In this document: positions 33,828-46,443 of the stretch, one piece after another
Numbering within the stretch: the stretch's first letter is position 1
How the letters are laid out: each line of letters opens with the position of its first letter
Source of the DNA: Ligustrum vulgare
Lineage: Eukaryota > Streptophyta > Magnoliopsida > Lamiales > Oleaceae
Length of the DNA stretch: 64,000 nucleotides
Assembly (NCBI GenBank): GCA_963555705.1
Contig: OY743182.1
Span: forward strand, 50,162,592 to 50,226,591
Direction: 5' to 3'
The notes under the pieces: model-generated
Told to the model about the DNA's origin: nothing
The model's database searches: none
What the model saw: only the letters and a program-made list of their open reading frames with translations
Position numbers and translations under genes: made by a program

Positions 33828-34402
33828 CGTTATCAAGAATACTTTTTAGAAAACCTTCGTATAATCAAAATTATATTATCAGGAGATGAAACTAACTTTT
33901 GGTATTACAGGGACACTTCCGATATTGTTGGTCATGTCACGACGTTTGTCAGGTTTTTTGGCGCGGGTAAATGTTCATCAACTGCCACATCAGAGATAGC
34001 TAGGACCTTTCTTTTTTGGGACGGACCATGAAGAAGATTCGTTGATTTGAGGTTGTTTTGAGGAAGAAGAGTGGAAAGTCGAGGGAAGGAATTTATGTGT
34101 GTCCTCCTTGATAGAGTTGCTTAGTTTGGTTTTGGTTATTTGACAACAGTCGAGAACATAAAAGATTTCATATTGAGACTCATTAGGATCTTGCTTTGAC
34201 ATTGTTGCTTTAATATAAAAAAAAAACCTTTTCCTCTTCAGAAGAAAGCTGTATGACAGAATCCAATGGTTTGTCTGATTTCTATGGATAGTCGTAGAAG
34301 GTTGAATGAGGTAATATTGAAAAGAAATCTAGTTGAAACAAAGAAAAAATAATTCAGTAATACTGAAATGAAGTACTGTGTTATGATATTGGTAGTTTAG
34401 TG
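33083..34402. other. non-coding, microsatellite and relic Helitron end
   Basis: There is a (TAA)n microsatellite at 33766-33826 and a degraded Helitron-like end around 33659-33690 (TTAGTTTCACGTCAGTGCGA). One minus frame at 33990-34202 starts at an ATG and gives 70 aa rich in Ser and Lys; I do not recognise it and would not call it a gene without transcripts. Confidence 0.45.
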
Positions 34403-34670
34403 TAGGGGTGAATGCGGTCCAGTTTGAGCGATTGTTGACATATTTTCAAACCAAACAATTTTTCGTGGTTTAGTTTGGTTTTAATTCACAGTTTTTATCT
34501 ATTGACATAATATAATATATTTTAGATATTAAATTAATTCATATATTTTACTATAAAGATAAAATATGTTAATATATATAAGCTAATACGAGAATTAATA
34601 ATGTTAGATGTTAAATTCATTCGTATTTGTTTTCAACTCAAAATAAAATCATGAAGTTTAAAAAAACATT

Positions 34671-34839
34671 TTAAATTGCATTGTATTTGTTCATTAACTT
34701 CTTTCTGAACAAACATGATAGGTCATCCTCATCAAAATTTTTAGAGAAATCACTAGTCTTAGACATACTAGTCATTCTTTTTTTGCTTTTTATCTGAAAT
34801 AATACATGGATTCTTTTCTTGCATAAATGTGTAATGTGA
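34671..34839 (-). pseudogene. hAT BED-finger transposase remnant, distal part
   Basis: This minus-strand frame continues the BED finger begun at 50732-50850. Deleting Athila and one 5-bp target copy joins the halves in frame at the LWNH...HLC segment of the finger. After it come KKRIHVLFQIKSKKRM, a short acidic stretch and a stop. The catalytic core and dimerisation domain are absent, so this is an internally deleted transposon gene. Confidence 0.7.
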
Positions 34840-36764
34840 TGATAAGTGCTTATTAGCACTTATTTTGTACACTTATAACCTTGGACTATTGATAATTTGA
34901 TCCTCTTTAAGTACTATTAATGCGTTTTATATTTTATATTGTATAGGATCATAAAGGAAGAGAAAAGAAGAAGAAAGGACCAAAATGCACCTAAAACTGA
35001 AGATTGAGGATCTTGGGTGCAAATAAGTTACGTCCACAACACTAAACATTCACAGCCGTAAACTTCTTCATCGCATTAGGCAAAAAGAAGCAGAACATGA
35101 CTTACGGCCGTAAACCAAAAGTCACGGCCGTAACCTTCAAATATGAAAAATCAGCAGAAACTGACTTACGGCCGTAAATAATTATTCACGACCGTAACTT
35201 GCTTAGTGTTGGCAACGGGGCGGATCGGACCCCGATCCGCCCCGCCCGAATTTTTTTTTACCCGATCCGGATCCGCCCCACGATCCGTCAAATTTTGGGT
35301 CGGGGCGGATCGGTGAACCGATCCGTGGACCGATCCGCCAAAATTATTTTTTTATTTTTTTTATATATTTTTTAATTTTTAAAATTTTTTTAAATATATT
35401 TTAAATTAAATCTTTTATAAAAAATTTAGAAAATTTATTTTTTTTATTAAATTTTTTTTATTTTATTGAAACGAGACGTATAGAGGTCGATTCGCCGATT
35501 CAACGGATCGAGTTTTTTTGTCATCACTTATTGGAATTCTTTCTTCAAATGAAGAACATGAAAAATGTGTTTTCTATAAAATGCAAAGATTGCAGGTTAT
35601 TCCCAGAAATTAAAGTTTGCTACAAAATTTATAATATTAGATTTTTATTATTTTATACATGATAAAAAAATTATATTAAAAAAATGTCGGATCGCGGCAG
35701 ATCGGATCAGCCCCGATCCAAATCCGCTCCGTGAATTTTCGGATCGGGGCGGATCACAGAAATTTCGATCCGTCGATCCACGGATCGGGGTTTTTTCGGA
35801 TCGGATCGGGTCGGCGGATCGACGGGGCGGATCGGATTTTTTTGCCATCTCTAAACTTGCTCGTCAAGAAATTTCCTTTTCTGATTCATTGCATAATTTT
35901 GGTATGTCTTGAGCCCAACTCTAGGGCACGATTTTTGTGGCTATAAAAAGGGAATTTCATGACAGAAAAAATGTGAAAAAAATATTGAACAGAGAACGGC
36001 TTGCTTGGAGCTTGGAAGAGAAATCAAGCAACTCGACAAGGTGAATCAAGAGCGGAAAATTCTGGAATTCTTCATGGCTTTAAGCGGCTAAGTTCTCTAC
36101 CTAGTTCAAGGGGGACGTTGCATTTAATTTCATTATGTTTCTATTTTCCAACTAGTAATTTAGTGTTAAATTCTATATTCTTGGTTATTGGATTTCTATG
36201 TATTTTATTTCAATTAATACAATGATTTATGTGATTTAGGCATATCCCATATCTTATTGTGTTGATGCATGCTAATTTGAATGATTAGATCCGTAATTGT
36301 CTTGTTGTTCAATTCATAGTAGCAATTGAGGTTTTTGCAATTCCATTGGAAAACTAACCTAGGTTAATCATCACGAGCTTGTGTGTTTGGTAATCTAGAT
36401 CACCTAATTTCTTCTTGAGTTATTTAGTTATTGCATTAAATCTAAAGAGCTTATTTTAAATTGTCCAATAGCTTTAGTTTGATTAGAGAGCTTGTTCTAA
36501 TTAAATACAAGTAAGGAAGAAAAGAGGTAGTTTAATTAAATAATTGATTTATATTCCAACCAATTTACGTGTTTACTTTATTTTTCAAGCCACTTACAAT
36601 AATTGAACTAAAAAAAAAAACCCCCCAATCTATTCTGATTAATATAGCACTAATTTAATTCTCGTTCCTTGTGGGATCGACCCTTACTTCTGCTATTACA
36701 ATTAAAATTGATGAATGACAAGTAAGATACTTTATTAAATTTTGGTGCATAACGACAGACATCA
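34840..36764 (+). repeat. 5' LTR of Athila
   Basis: 1925 bp from TGATAAGTGC to GACAGACATCA. It is longer than the 3' LTR because of the 650-bp insertion at 35204-35853 and its duplication, and it lacks about 110 bp present in the 3' LTR at 50393-50505. A TATA box CTATAAAAAG lies at 35941. It contains copies of the palindrome TTACGGCCGTAA at 35102 and 35166. Confidence 0.92.
35204..35853. mobile_element. non-autonomous hAT element, 650 bp
   Basis: A perfect 8-bp target duplication AACTTGCT (35196-35203 and 35854-35861) is absent as a pair from the other LTR, which shows the empty site. The ends are TAGTGTTGGCAACGGGGCGG (left) and TAGAGATGGCAAAAAAATCC (reverse complement of right), with CGGATCGGGGCGGATCGG-type subterminal repeats. 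The termini match the hAT1 style (TAGRGATGG), so the hAT1 family is a candidate source of transposase. Confidence 0.9.
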
Positions 36765-36770
36765 AATTTT

Positions 36771-36788
36771 TGGCGCCGTTGCCGGGGA
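36771..36788 (+). other. primer binding site of Athila
   Basis: TGGCGCCGTTGCCGGGGA lies six bases after the 5' LTR. It is the PBS characteristic of Athila/Tat elements, usually assigned to tRNA-Asp. Confidence 0.8.
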
Positions 36789-36913
36789 ACGATTAACCAA
36801 TTTAGTGTTTAATCAATTAGAATTTTATTTCTGCATTTTATTTTATTTATTTTATTTCCACTTTATTTCTATAATTTTTCAAATTTTTTTTTCTTGTCTA
36901 GTTCTTTGCTTAT

Positions 36914-39557
36914 ATGCATAGAACTCAATCAACTAATTTTGAACTCTTTGATTTTGGCCCAGAAATCGAGAAAACTTTTCGACAACTGATAAATGTGTTT
37001 TATACACTTATCTGTATGTCTAAATTAGAAAAATTTATTATCGTTTTAGAATATATGCTCCTTAATTTGTGTTTATTTGTTTACTTTTCAGAAAATATCC
37101 CAATCGAAGAAGAATAAAGAAATCAATGGGAATTTATGACCCGAGAGTTAAAGACGTAACCACGCGATCGCTAGGGTATTAGCCAAGCGATCACGCGCTT
37201 ATTCGGATAGGCCGACTGTGGGCTTTTTCTCGCGATTTTCAACAGAATTCTCTCCTTCTTGACCTAGGTTTCTCCAAAACCTATATATACAACACATGAG
37301 GCAGGAAAATCAGATCTTTGCCTCTCCATAGAGCAAGCCACAACAGAGATTTCAATTCAAATTCTTGGAGATTCAAGCATCGCAGAGGGGCATGAATTGA
37401 AGATACTAGAAGAATTGATAATTGGTGCAATCTTTCCATTCTTCTTTGTTATTTTCAATGAACGTTTTATTTTCTTGTTTTTGTTCTTTAATCAAAATGT
37501 GTAACTAAATTCTATGTTGGGATGAACGATGTAGCCTAGTTAATTATTTTAATGCCATATTCCTTGTTTTAACGCTTTAATGCATGTGTTGATTTATTAT
37601 TGCGTTTAATGCGTGAATGAACTGGCCATTCTTTCATGATTTCATGTGTTATTTTCATAATCCAAGAGGTGAGTTAATAACATAGATCTAGGTAATAAAT
37701 CCGGTAATTGAATGAGAGATAGAGATATACTCTTGTTATTATTGCGATCGTGTGTGAATTCTTGTGTGTAATGCATCTAGATAAGGAATATTCGGACCCG
37801 CTATAGAGATACAAGGTTGACTTATTTAGGTAGGATTGATTTAAACTCTAGAGAGGAATCTCAATTTAAATCAGTGAATTCGATCGAACACATATTTAGA
37901 AAATAGAACTATGAATTGGAATTGATTTAATTGGCTAGGTGAACTCGTGAATCCCAATTATTTTACAATCATTTTTACAACAAAAGCAATCTCGCTAATT
38001 TAATTCTTTAGTTTAATTTATTGGTTTTAATTTACAATCACAAATTCTCTTTTTCTGTTCAAATAAAGTTTAGAACTGACATATTTCGGTACTTAGTAAG
38101 TAGTCATCGTGGGAACGATAATCCGTACACTTGCGGGAGTATTTCGCTTTGCGAGATATCAGTGAACAACAGCAAAGAAGAGCAGGATGACAAATGGCAG
38201 CTAATAACATCAACAACAGAACTTTTAAACAACTGACTACTCCCAATGTTGCTCAGCAACCACTGTGTACTACTTTCCCAACAGTGGAAGAGGGAAAAAA
38301 TTTTGAGCTTAAATCTGGGCTCATCCACTTGTTATCGAATTTTCGAGAAAATCCTGGTTAAGATCCGTATAGGCTCCTAAAGGAGTTTCATGTGGTTTGC
38401 GATAGTATGAGACCCACGAGCATTACCGAGGAGCAAATAAAATGAGAGCTTTCCCATTCTCATTAAAGGATGCCGCCACAAACTGGATTTATTGTCTACC
38501 ATCTGGAACAGTCACTACTTGGAATGACATGAAGAGGCTTTTCTTGGAGAAATACTTTCCCGCATCTAGAGCTGGTACCATCAGAAAGGAGATATATGGG
38601 GTGCGCCAAAAAAATGGCAAATCATTATATGAGTATTGGGAGCGCTTCAAGAAGCTCATCTCAAGCTGCCCCCATCATCAAATCAGTGAGCAACTATTGA
38701 TGCAGTATTTTTATGAAGGACTAGCACCGATGGATAGAAGCATGATAGATGCCGCAAGTGGAGGTGCACTGATGGACAAGACACCGGAACAAGCATTGGC
38801 TTTAATCTCCAACATGGCTGAGAACACTCAGAAATTCAACTCAAGTAGGGATTCGTAAGTCCTCCGTGTGAACGAGGTAAGTAGTTCCAATATCGAAGGT
38901 CAATTATATGAACTAACAAATCTCGTTAAGCAACTTGCTGTAGGGAACTCGAATCAGGTCAAAGCATGCGGAATCTGTTCAAATTTTGGACATCCAACGG
39001 ATACCTGTCCGGTGTTGCAAGAGGAAAACAATGAACAGGTAAATGCTGCAGGAGATTTTCCTTTCCAAAGACAGCAGTACAACCCGTACTCCAACACATA
39101 CAACCCCGGGTGGAGAGATCACCCTAACTTGAGTTACGGAAATAACAAACCCCCAGGTTTTACTCCAAACAAGCCACAAGGACATTTTCAGCAGCAAGGG
39201 ACTTTTCAACCACAGGGGCAATATCAACAAAAGCCTCAAAATTCAGGTATGTCTCTCGAAGATATCGTAAAAATGCTGGCAACTAACACGATGCAATTTC
39301 AACAGGATGCCAAATCAAGCATTCAAAACCTGGAGAATCAAATCAGCTAAATGGCCACGGCAATAAACAGGTTGGAGGTACAATCTGGAGGGAAGTTACC
39401 ATCGCAGCCCGAGGTGAATCCCAAAAACGTGAGTGCCATAATTCTCTGGGGTGGAAAGGAAATTGAGGGCTGGCAACGGGAACTGGTTACACCTGAAAGG
39501 GAGGAAGATGAAGAAGAAGGAGTCAGAAAGAAAAACGACACTTCACAAAACTCTTAG
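36914..39557 (+). pseudogene. gag: Athila gag, interrupted
   Basis: Gag forms the particle and binds the RNA. An ATG at 36914 gives the usual Athila start (MHRTQSTNFELFDF). A solo LTR then splits codons 24/25; removing it and one ACAAC copy restores the frame. The Retrotrans_gag domain follows (AFPFSLKDAATNW ... LFLEKYFPASR, 38442-38760) and then one zinc knuckle CGICSNFGHPTDTC (C-x2-C-x4-H-x4-C, 38969-39010), Gln-rich linkers and a Lys/Glu-rich tail. Lesions include TGA near 38190, TAA near 38360, a frameshift at about 38440 and stops at 38856, 39348 and 39555. Not functional. Confidence 0.88.
36987..38165 (+). repeat. solo LTR inside Athila gag
   Basis: The insert begins TGATAAATGTG and is flanked by ACAAC (36982-36986 and 38166-38170). 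Excising it restores the gag frame, which fixes the borders. A TATA-like CTATATATAC lies at 37281. Late text CACTTGCGGGAGTATTTCGC is typical of Athila/Tat LTR ends. The insert ends ATATCAGTGA, that is, four bases after the expected CA. Confidence 0.8.
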
Positions 39558-40900
39558 GTAAAAACTGATTCCCATTTAAATGTTAAACTAACTCCTCCAC
39601 CTTTCCCTAGCAGGTTAGCAAGGGTAACCAAGGAGGGCAAGGAAAAAGAGATTTTGGAGATGTTTAAGAAGTTCGAAGTCAATATTCCGCTATTGGACGC
39701 CATCAAGCAGGTCCCCCTAGTATGCAGAATTTTTAAAGGATTTATGCACTAACAAACGGAAATTGGTGGAGAACGAGAAGGTAAGAATGGGGGAAAATGT
39801 TTCAGCACTATTTCAAAGGAAATTGCCTCCTAAGTGTAAGGATCCAGGTATGTTTACTGTGCCATGTCAAATTGGTAACACTAAGGTAGATCATGCACTG
39901 ATAGACTTAAGAGCATCTATAAACGTAATGCCTAGATCTACTTAGAGTGCATTAAACCTCACCAAAATGACTAAAACAAGTGTTATCATTCAACTAACCA
40001 ACCATTCCAATGCGTATCCAGATGGGGTAGTTGAGGACATGTTAGTGCAAGTAGGAGGGTTGGTGTTTTCGGTAGACTTTTACGTGTTAGATATGAATGA
40101 TGATCACTCCCCTAACTCTACCCCTATATTGTTAGGTAGACCATTTTTGTGGACATCCCAAACCATAATTGATGTGAGGAAGGGGGTGTTGACCATGGAA
40201 TTCAATGGGGAGGTAGTGCAATTTAATATTTACGATGCAATGAAGCATCCAAATGGTATGTGTGCTACCTACTCTATTAGTGTCATTACTCCTGCAGCGC
40301 AGAAAGTCTTTGAGTTAAATTGCAGCGATGAGCTAGAAATAGCTATTTCGAAATCATTAAGGCAAGATGATGACAACGAATTGGGAATGAGCAAGGAACT
40401 GCAAGATGGAATCACTGCACTTAATTCCCTGGGACCCGCGCCACGTAGGTATGCTGTAAAAACAATTCAGTTAACAGACTATCCTAACAAATTGCTACCC
40501 TCTATTTTGCAGGCCCCAGTAGTGGAAATGAAATCTCTGCCCGCCCATTTGAAATATGTATTTCTTGGTGATGGAGAAACGCTTCCCGTAATTGTTTCAT
40601 CCAACATCACCAAGTTGGAAGAAGATAAACTAGTTCGGGTTCTTCGGGAGCACAAGGAGGGGATTGGTTGGACAATCCCGGATATCAAAGGAACCAGCCC
40701 GTCAATCTGTATGCATCGTATATTGCTTGAGGAAGGAGCTCAACCATCAAGACAGGCTCAGCGAAGACTAAATCCGGCAATGATGGAAGTGGTGAAGAAA
40801 TAAATTTTAAAGCTGTTGGAGCAGGGATGATTTACCCAATTTCAGACAGCAAATGGATCAGTCCAGTACAAGTGGTCTCCAAGAAATCTGGAGTAAATCG
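39558..40900 (+). pseudogene. pol: Athila protease and start of RT
   Basis: The frame continues from gag through the PPPFPSRLA linker, shifts at about 39718 and runs through protease (ALIDLRASINVMP, then ILLGRPFLWTSQTIIDV) into the N-terminal RT region (CMHRILLEEGAQPSRQAQRR ... PAMMEVVKK). In the protease active-site motif, the Gly of DLGAS is Arg (DLRAS). There are stops at 39943 and 40801 and a frameshift near 40830. RT breaks off about 40895 at KKSGV, before its catalytic motifs. The rest is replaced by chromovirus sequence. Confidence 0.85.
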
Positions 40901-41096
40901 TTTAAATCTTTAAGTCCAAATTTCGACTTTAAACTTGTCCCAGTTTCATTCTTTATTTTAAAGTTCAATGGGGGTAGACATGGTAGTGATGAAACTACCT
41001 GGTTTAAGAAAGAAGAAATTTTGATCAAGTATCCAATTATTTTAAATCAAGAAAATTTTAAATTTCGAGGACGAAATTATTTTAAGGTGGTAGGGT
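40900..41096 (+). pseudogene. chromovirus pol C-terminus, inserted fragment
   Basis: This reads GRHGSDETTWFKKEEILIKYP and ends FRGRNYFKVVGL, the end of a Tekay/Del-like integrase chromodomain, followed by the LTR. It is the same region as the remnant at 27720-27872, here without the 15-bp duplication and with Trp kept. It joins Athila RT directly on its left, without an LTR. Confidence 0.75.
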
Positions 41097-43713
41097 TGTA
41101 GCGACCAAGAATTTTTCATGACTTATTTAAATAAATATTATTTAAAACGTGTCGCTACGACTTTACCTATTTATTTTAAACACATTTTCGTTTAGTCATT
41201 TAAGTTAAAATGTAAATTATTTAAATTTATCGTAGTTCAATTTAATTTTTTATGAAAGTATCTTATTTTCATTATTTATTTATTTATGTATTTTAATCCA
41301 AATTTTAATTATTTAAGTCCAAAATGTTTTAAATCACCAATTCACATTCATTTTATCCCAAAATTTCCTCACCAACTTCCATTTTCATATAAAGCACATT
41401 TTCCCCATTATCCCTACCCAATCCCTCTTAATTAGCCATTCAACCTAAATTACAGAATTTAATCAGAGTCAATTTATCTTCTCCAATCCCACAATCGTCT
41501 CCCAGAAATCTTCACACGTCTCCCTCAATTTTGTACATTTCCAATTGCCAACTTCCTTCATCCATTTACCCTCAATCAACATTCTTCCCCAATGTTGCAA
41601 AATTTCCATGGCCAACTTCCTCAAGTTGTTCCTCACTAATCCTAAATCACTCAATCACCATAACTGGAATGCATCCCTTTAATCTCTCTTTCTTCCTATC
41701 ATTCAGCCATTATCCCTTGCATAATCTCTCAACATTTCCTAAACCAGAAAATTTGCCACATTTTACCCAAAATAAGCCAAACACTCCGCCACACAATCAC
41801 CATAACTGGAATGCATCCCTTTAATCTCTCTTTCTTCCCATCATTCAGCCATTATCCCTTGCATAATCTCTCAACATTTCCTAAACCAGAAAATTTGCCA
41901 CATTTTACCCAAAATAAACCAAACACTTCGCCACACAATATATTCCTTCCCCTAGTCCATCACCATTCCAAGCTGCCAAGTTTCCACTATCAAACCACCA
42001 CAGATCGGAACACCACCAACAAAGCTACCATCTCCATCAACCCAATTCAATCCACCATTACACAATCTACAGATAGTGGCTTCAAGCCACAAACAAATTC
42101 CATTGCAACCCCGTTTCCACAATCTGCACCATAACCAACTCTATTGCACGGTCGACCCTCACCAACTACCTTCAGCCAACCACCAAACACGCTAAACGAC
42201 CAACGAACCCCTGCCAACCGCCACCTCCAAGAAACCACCACTGCCAAATCGAAAACTCAATAGCAAACCTCAAACTTCACAACTCAACATCACCACCGTT
42301 GTCATCACTACCCGTCACCACCTACTGCCAAGTTGAACTCCTCTGCACATCACCACGCCCAAACCACAACCGCCACCACCACCGCATGCAACCAACTCCA
42401 AGGTCACGCCCAAACCCAAATCAAACCCAAAACCCACGAAGATCAAGAAATAGATCAGTTACCTACCTCAACCGTCGATTTACCACCGAAAAGTACAATT
42501 TCCAGCCTCGGTTTAGCCATTGATCTCCCACCAAACTCCCTCAAACAGGAAACCACTCTTTGACCGCCTCTCGCCGCCACCCTGGGCGGCGTTCCGCCGG
42601 CCAACCACCGGCTGTAGCGCCGAGTCGTGACGGGGGCCTCACCGCCCCTGCTGCTACTGCTCTCTCTCATTTAGAGAGAGATATGTATATATGTATATAT
42701 TTGTAGACTTTAAACTTTTTGGAAATTGCAGCCTAGTCCCCCAACTTTTAAAGTTATCTATTTCAGTCCCTCAAATTTTAAAATAATTTAAAACAGTCCC
42801 TTCAGTTTTAAAATTTCTTATTTCAGCCACTATATTTTTAAAATCTATTATTTCAGTCCTACAGTTTAATATTCGTTTTGAGTTTCAACTCAACTTTTGA
42901 AAAGTATTCATTTTAGTCCCTCAACTTTCAAATTATTCATTTTAGTCCCTCAACTTTCAAATTATTCATTTTAGTCCCTCAACTTTCAAAGTATTCATGT
43001 TAGTCCCTTAGTTTCAAAGTATTTATTATTGGCTAGACGAGGCGCTTGGACATTTAGAAGAACAACGTGAACTTTCTTGCTCAACTTTCAGACTCGTGAT
43101 TTGAGGTAGACTCGCCCCCACTAATTAGTTTAAATTATAATTGCATGTCCTATGTGAAATTATGTGATTTACATGCTTTGATGTATGAAACGAGACAAGA
43201 ATATCTCTTATGAGATAAGATGAGAAATGATGATGTTATGCATAACTTATGTGCCTATGATTTTAACAGTCTTGATTTTGAAAATACAAGAGCCCAAGAA
43301 TATGATGATGATGTCACTGTATGATTGCATAATTACGTGTTCAATTATTCTGTAAATTAATTATTGGCGATGAGTCTACTGAGTATTTTTCGAAATACTC
43401 ATTCCATTATTTTAACAATTTTTGCAGATCTCGGAGAAGGCAGCGAATGAAATGACAACGGTGGCAAATTTAATAAATGATGAAAATTTTTAGTAAATTT
43501 TACGAATATTATTGATTGAATTATTTATCGTTAATTTTATTTAAACAATTGAGACCTAAGCTTTATGTATTGTTCTATATTTCAATTAATTAAGTTTCCG
43601 CTGATGTTTTAAATAATGAATGTGAGGTTTTGAATTAAATTGATTTTTGGCAATAAAGTCAGTTTTAAAGGATGAAGTGGCGTCCCGGGCTCCGCGGAAT
43701 TCGGGGCGTTACA
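41097..43713 (+). repeat. chromovirus-type LTR, 2.6 kb, in Athila pol
   Basis: It runs from TGTAGCGACC to GGGGCGTTACA, related in layout to the 3.3-kb LTRs at 20982 and 27875: a C-rich middle, CATTTTAGTCCCTCAACTTT repeats at 42905-43020, and a shared TGAGTATTT...GAAATACTCA block near the end. It contains a 142-bp tandem duplication (41653-41937). It is the 3' LTR of an element whose 5' part was deleted. Long frames in the C-rich part are not genes. Confidence 0.82.
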
Positions 43714-45110
43714 ACAAGAGTTTGATTTGGAAATCAAGGATAAGGTAGGGCCTGAAAATGTGGTTGCTGACCATCTTAGGAGGGTAGTGAAGGCCGAAGA
43801 TGACCTACCCCTGCGTGAAGCCTTCTCAGACGAGGGCTTAATTGCTATCGAAGCGAATCCCCCATGGTATGCTGATTTGATTAATTACATGACTTCTAAG
43901 CTAATACCAAATGGTTTTTCGCAGGCCAAAAAGCATAAGATGAGGAGTGACACCAAATATTACATTTGGGATGACCCATACTTGTGGAAAAGGTGCCCCG
44001 ACCAAATCATTGGAAGGTGCGTGCTCGAGTCAGAATACCAATCAATCCTTACCTTTTGTCATTCATATGCATGCGGAGGACATTTTGGACCTAGAAGGAC
44101 AGCTCAAAAGCTATTGGAAAGCGGTTTTTTTTTGCCGACCCTTTTCAAGGATGCATACGTTTTCTATAAGTCTTGCGATAATTGCCAAAGAACAGATAAT
44201 TTATCCCAGGGAGATCAAATGCCTCAAAACCCTATAATTGTATGTGAAAATTGTGATCTATGGGGCATTGATTTCATGGGACCCTTTCTCCCATCATTTG
44301 GATGTAATTACATTCTTTTAGCTGTTCATTATGTATCAAAATGGGTAGAGGCAAAGGCCACCCATACTAATGGCGCTAAGGTTGTTGCAGATTTTGTGAA
44401 AGCTAACATTTTTAGCAGGTTCAGAATACCCCGAGCAATGATCAGTGACAGGGGGGACGCACTTTTGCAACCGAACCATTGAAGCCTTGTTGAAGAAATA
44501 TGGAGTGATGCACCAGGTATCCACCGCTTATCACCCTCAAACTAGTGGGCAAGCAGAAATCTCCAACAGGGAGGTAAAGTCCATTCTAGAGAAAACAGTT
44601 CAGACAGGCCGGAAGGATTGGAGCATTCGGCTCGACGATGCTTTATGGGCATACCGAACCGCTAACAAGATGCCGATTGGTATGTCTACATGCCGATTGG
44701 TATTTGGGAAGCCATGCCACCTACCTGTGGAACTCGAGCATAAAGCATACTGGGCCATCAAGCAATGCAATATGGATTGGGGAGCAGTAGGAGATCATAG
44801 GAAGCTTCAATTGCAAGAATTGGGCGAAATCCGGAATGAGGCTTACGAGAATGCAATGATCTATAAAGATTGAACTAAGGCATTCCATGATCAACTCATT
44901 TCTCGAAAAAGCTTTTGCGAGGGCCAGAAAGTGCTATTGTTTCAATCCCGGCTCAAATTGCACCCAGGTAAGCTTCGTTCTCGTTGGGTTGGTCCTTTTG
45001 TTGTTATTAATGTCTCTCCGCATGGTGCAATCGAAATTAGAAGCTTGAGGACGGACAAACAGTTCAAGGTCAATGGGCACCGTCTCAAGCCTTACTATGA
45101 GGGATTCTAA
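43714..45110 (+). pseudogene. pol: Athila RNase H end and integrase
   Basis: Integrase inserts the cDNA copy. The frame begins after the chromovirus LTR at QEFDLEIKDKVGPENVV, the end of RNase H. It then shows the zinc-binding H-x-H-C-x2-C region (SCDNCQR), the catalytic core with Asp in GIDFMGP and Asp in MISD, a one-base insertion at about 44451, the third acidic residue in [10 protein letters not shown], and the C-terminal domain ([20 protein letters not shown] ... [10 protein letters not shown]). A TGA at 44871-44873, probably from a CGA codon, interrupts the C-terminus. The frame ends at TAA 45108. Confidence 0.9.
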
Positions 45111-46443
45111 ACTAAAAACTTGGAAGTGATCGCGTTGGAGAACAAGAATAACGGGCACTAGTTCCGCAAGGACTTAGTCGAGCCAACGACAGTAGGAGGA
45201 AACCCGAGAGGGGAGTTTCCTTACTCTCTCAAATTTTTATTTATTTATTTTTTTCTTCTTATTGTTATTTCTATTCATTCACCACATATAAAATTTTAAA
45301 TTTTTTTTTCAACGGCCTTGTTACGGCCATAATTTGAACCTTTACGGCTGTAACGCAATTCCAGAAAAAGTTATTCAGAGGCAGTGTTACGGTCGTAAGT
45401 ATATCTTTACGGCCGTAGTTAAATTTTTCATATATTTTTTTTAGAATGTTACTTACGGCCGTAAGTAATACCTTCACGGCCGTAAGTCTGGCATATTTCA
45501 AATTTTAAAACCGTTACTTTCGTGCCTTCAGTTACAACTTTCCTTCCTAAATCCCACGATTCTCTCACGAAAAATCTTCCCATTTTCAACCCTTTAATTT
45601 CGTTTATAAAGAGCAGTTTTTAGTTTCATTCCTCACCTCCATCCCCACATACACTTGCTCCACAAGGATTTAAGGTATGAATTTTTCACTTTCTCTTTGC
45701 AATGGTTGTTTCTCCATAGACATGGATTTCTCGATCTTTTTCCATTTTAATGGTTGAATCTTGCATTGTTGAGTATGTTTGTGTTTCGGGAACTTAGCTT
45801 TCATATATTCCTCCATTTATGGCATCACTACTACCTTTGCATTCCACATGTTCGATGAAATGTCTAGGAGGGGTTGAAGTGCTTGTTTCCTTTAAGTTTC
45901 GATTCAAATCTCTATCATATGCTAGTATAAGTGTATAGATGTCATGATGGGAGTTCAATTGCGCGAAAAGTGTGGTATTTGAGCTTGTTAAATTGATGAA
46001 GTGGGAAGGGTAGTTTGCATGTCACCCTATTGCTTGATGTACATTGATGGATAATTAGGTTGTGAATTCCAATTTTTGACTCCACAATGGCCTAAGTTAG
46101 TAACTCTGCATCTTGGATTTGGTTCGTAATAATGAAAATTGTCACATGGACTTGATGAGCCTAGCATTAACCTTGCATTTGGAGTGTGCCCTCTCGGAAA
46201 ACATGTTAGGGATCTTGAGCTTGTGCCATTGTTTATTCCATTGCTTGACGTTGGGGGTTTAAACGATTAATTGTACGCTTTGTTCCACAAGTTAATTCCT
46301 CCCATGACTGACTTTTGTGTACGTTATGCTCTTCATGTCAACATTGATTCTCGAATTTGAGCTTTTAACATTTAGCTATACTTGATGGGATGCATTTTCT
46401 TTAACGCTCTACTAATTTACCCATTTTTTTCGCAGGATTTGCT
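45111..46443 (+). other. Athila spacer with TTACGGCCGTAA palindromes
   Basis: The non-coding stretch holds a cluster of ACGGCCGTAA-like words at 45310-45490, including the perfect palindrome TTACGGCCGTAA at 45453-45464. The rest up to the next ORF resembles a long leader with a TTTCGCAG acceptor-like end before 46444. Confidence 0.65.

Noticed and set aside
33645..33836. Poly-leucine minus-strand frame
   Set aside because: Translation of the (TAA)n microsatellite.
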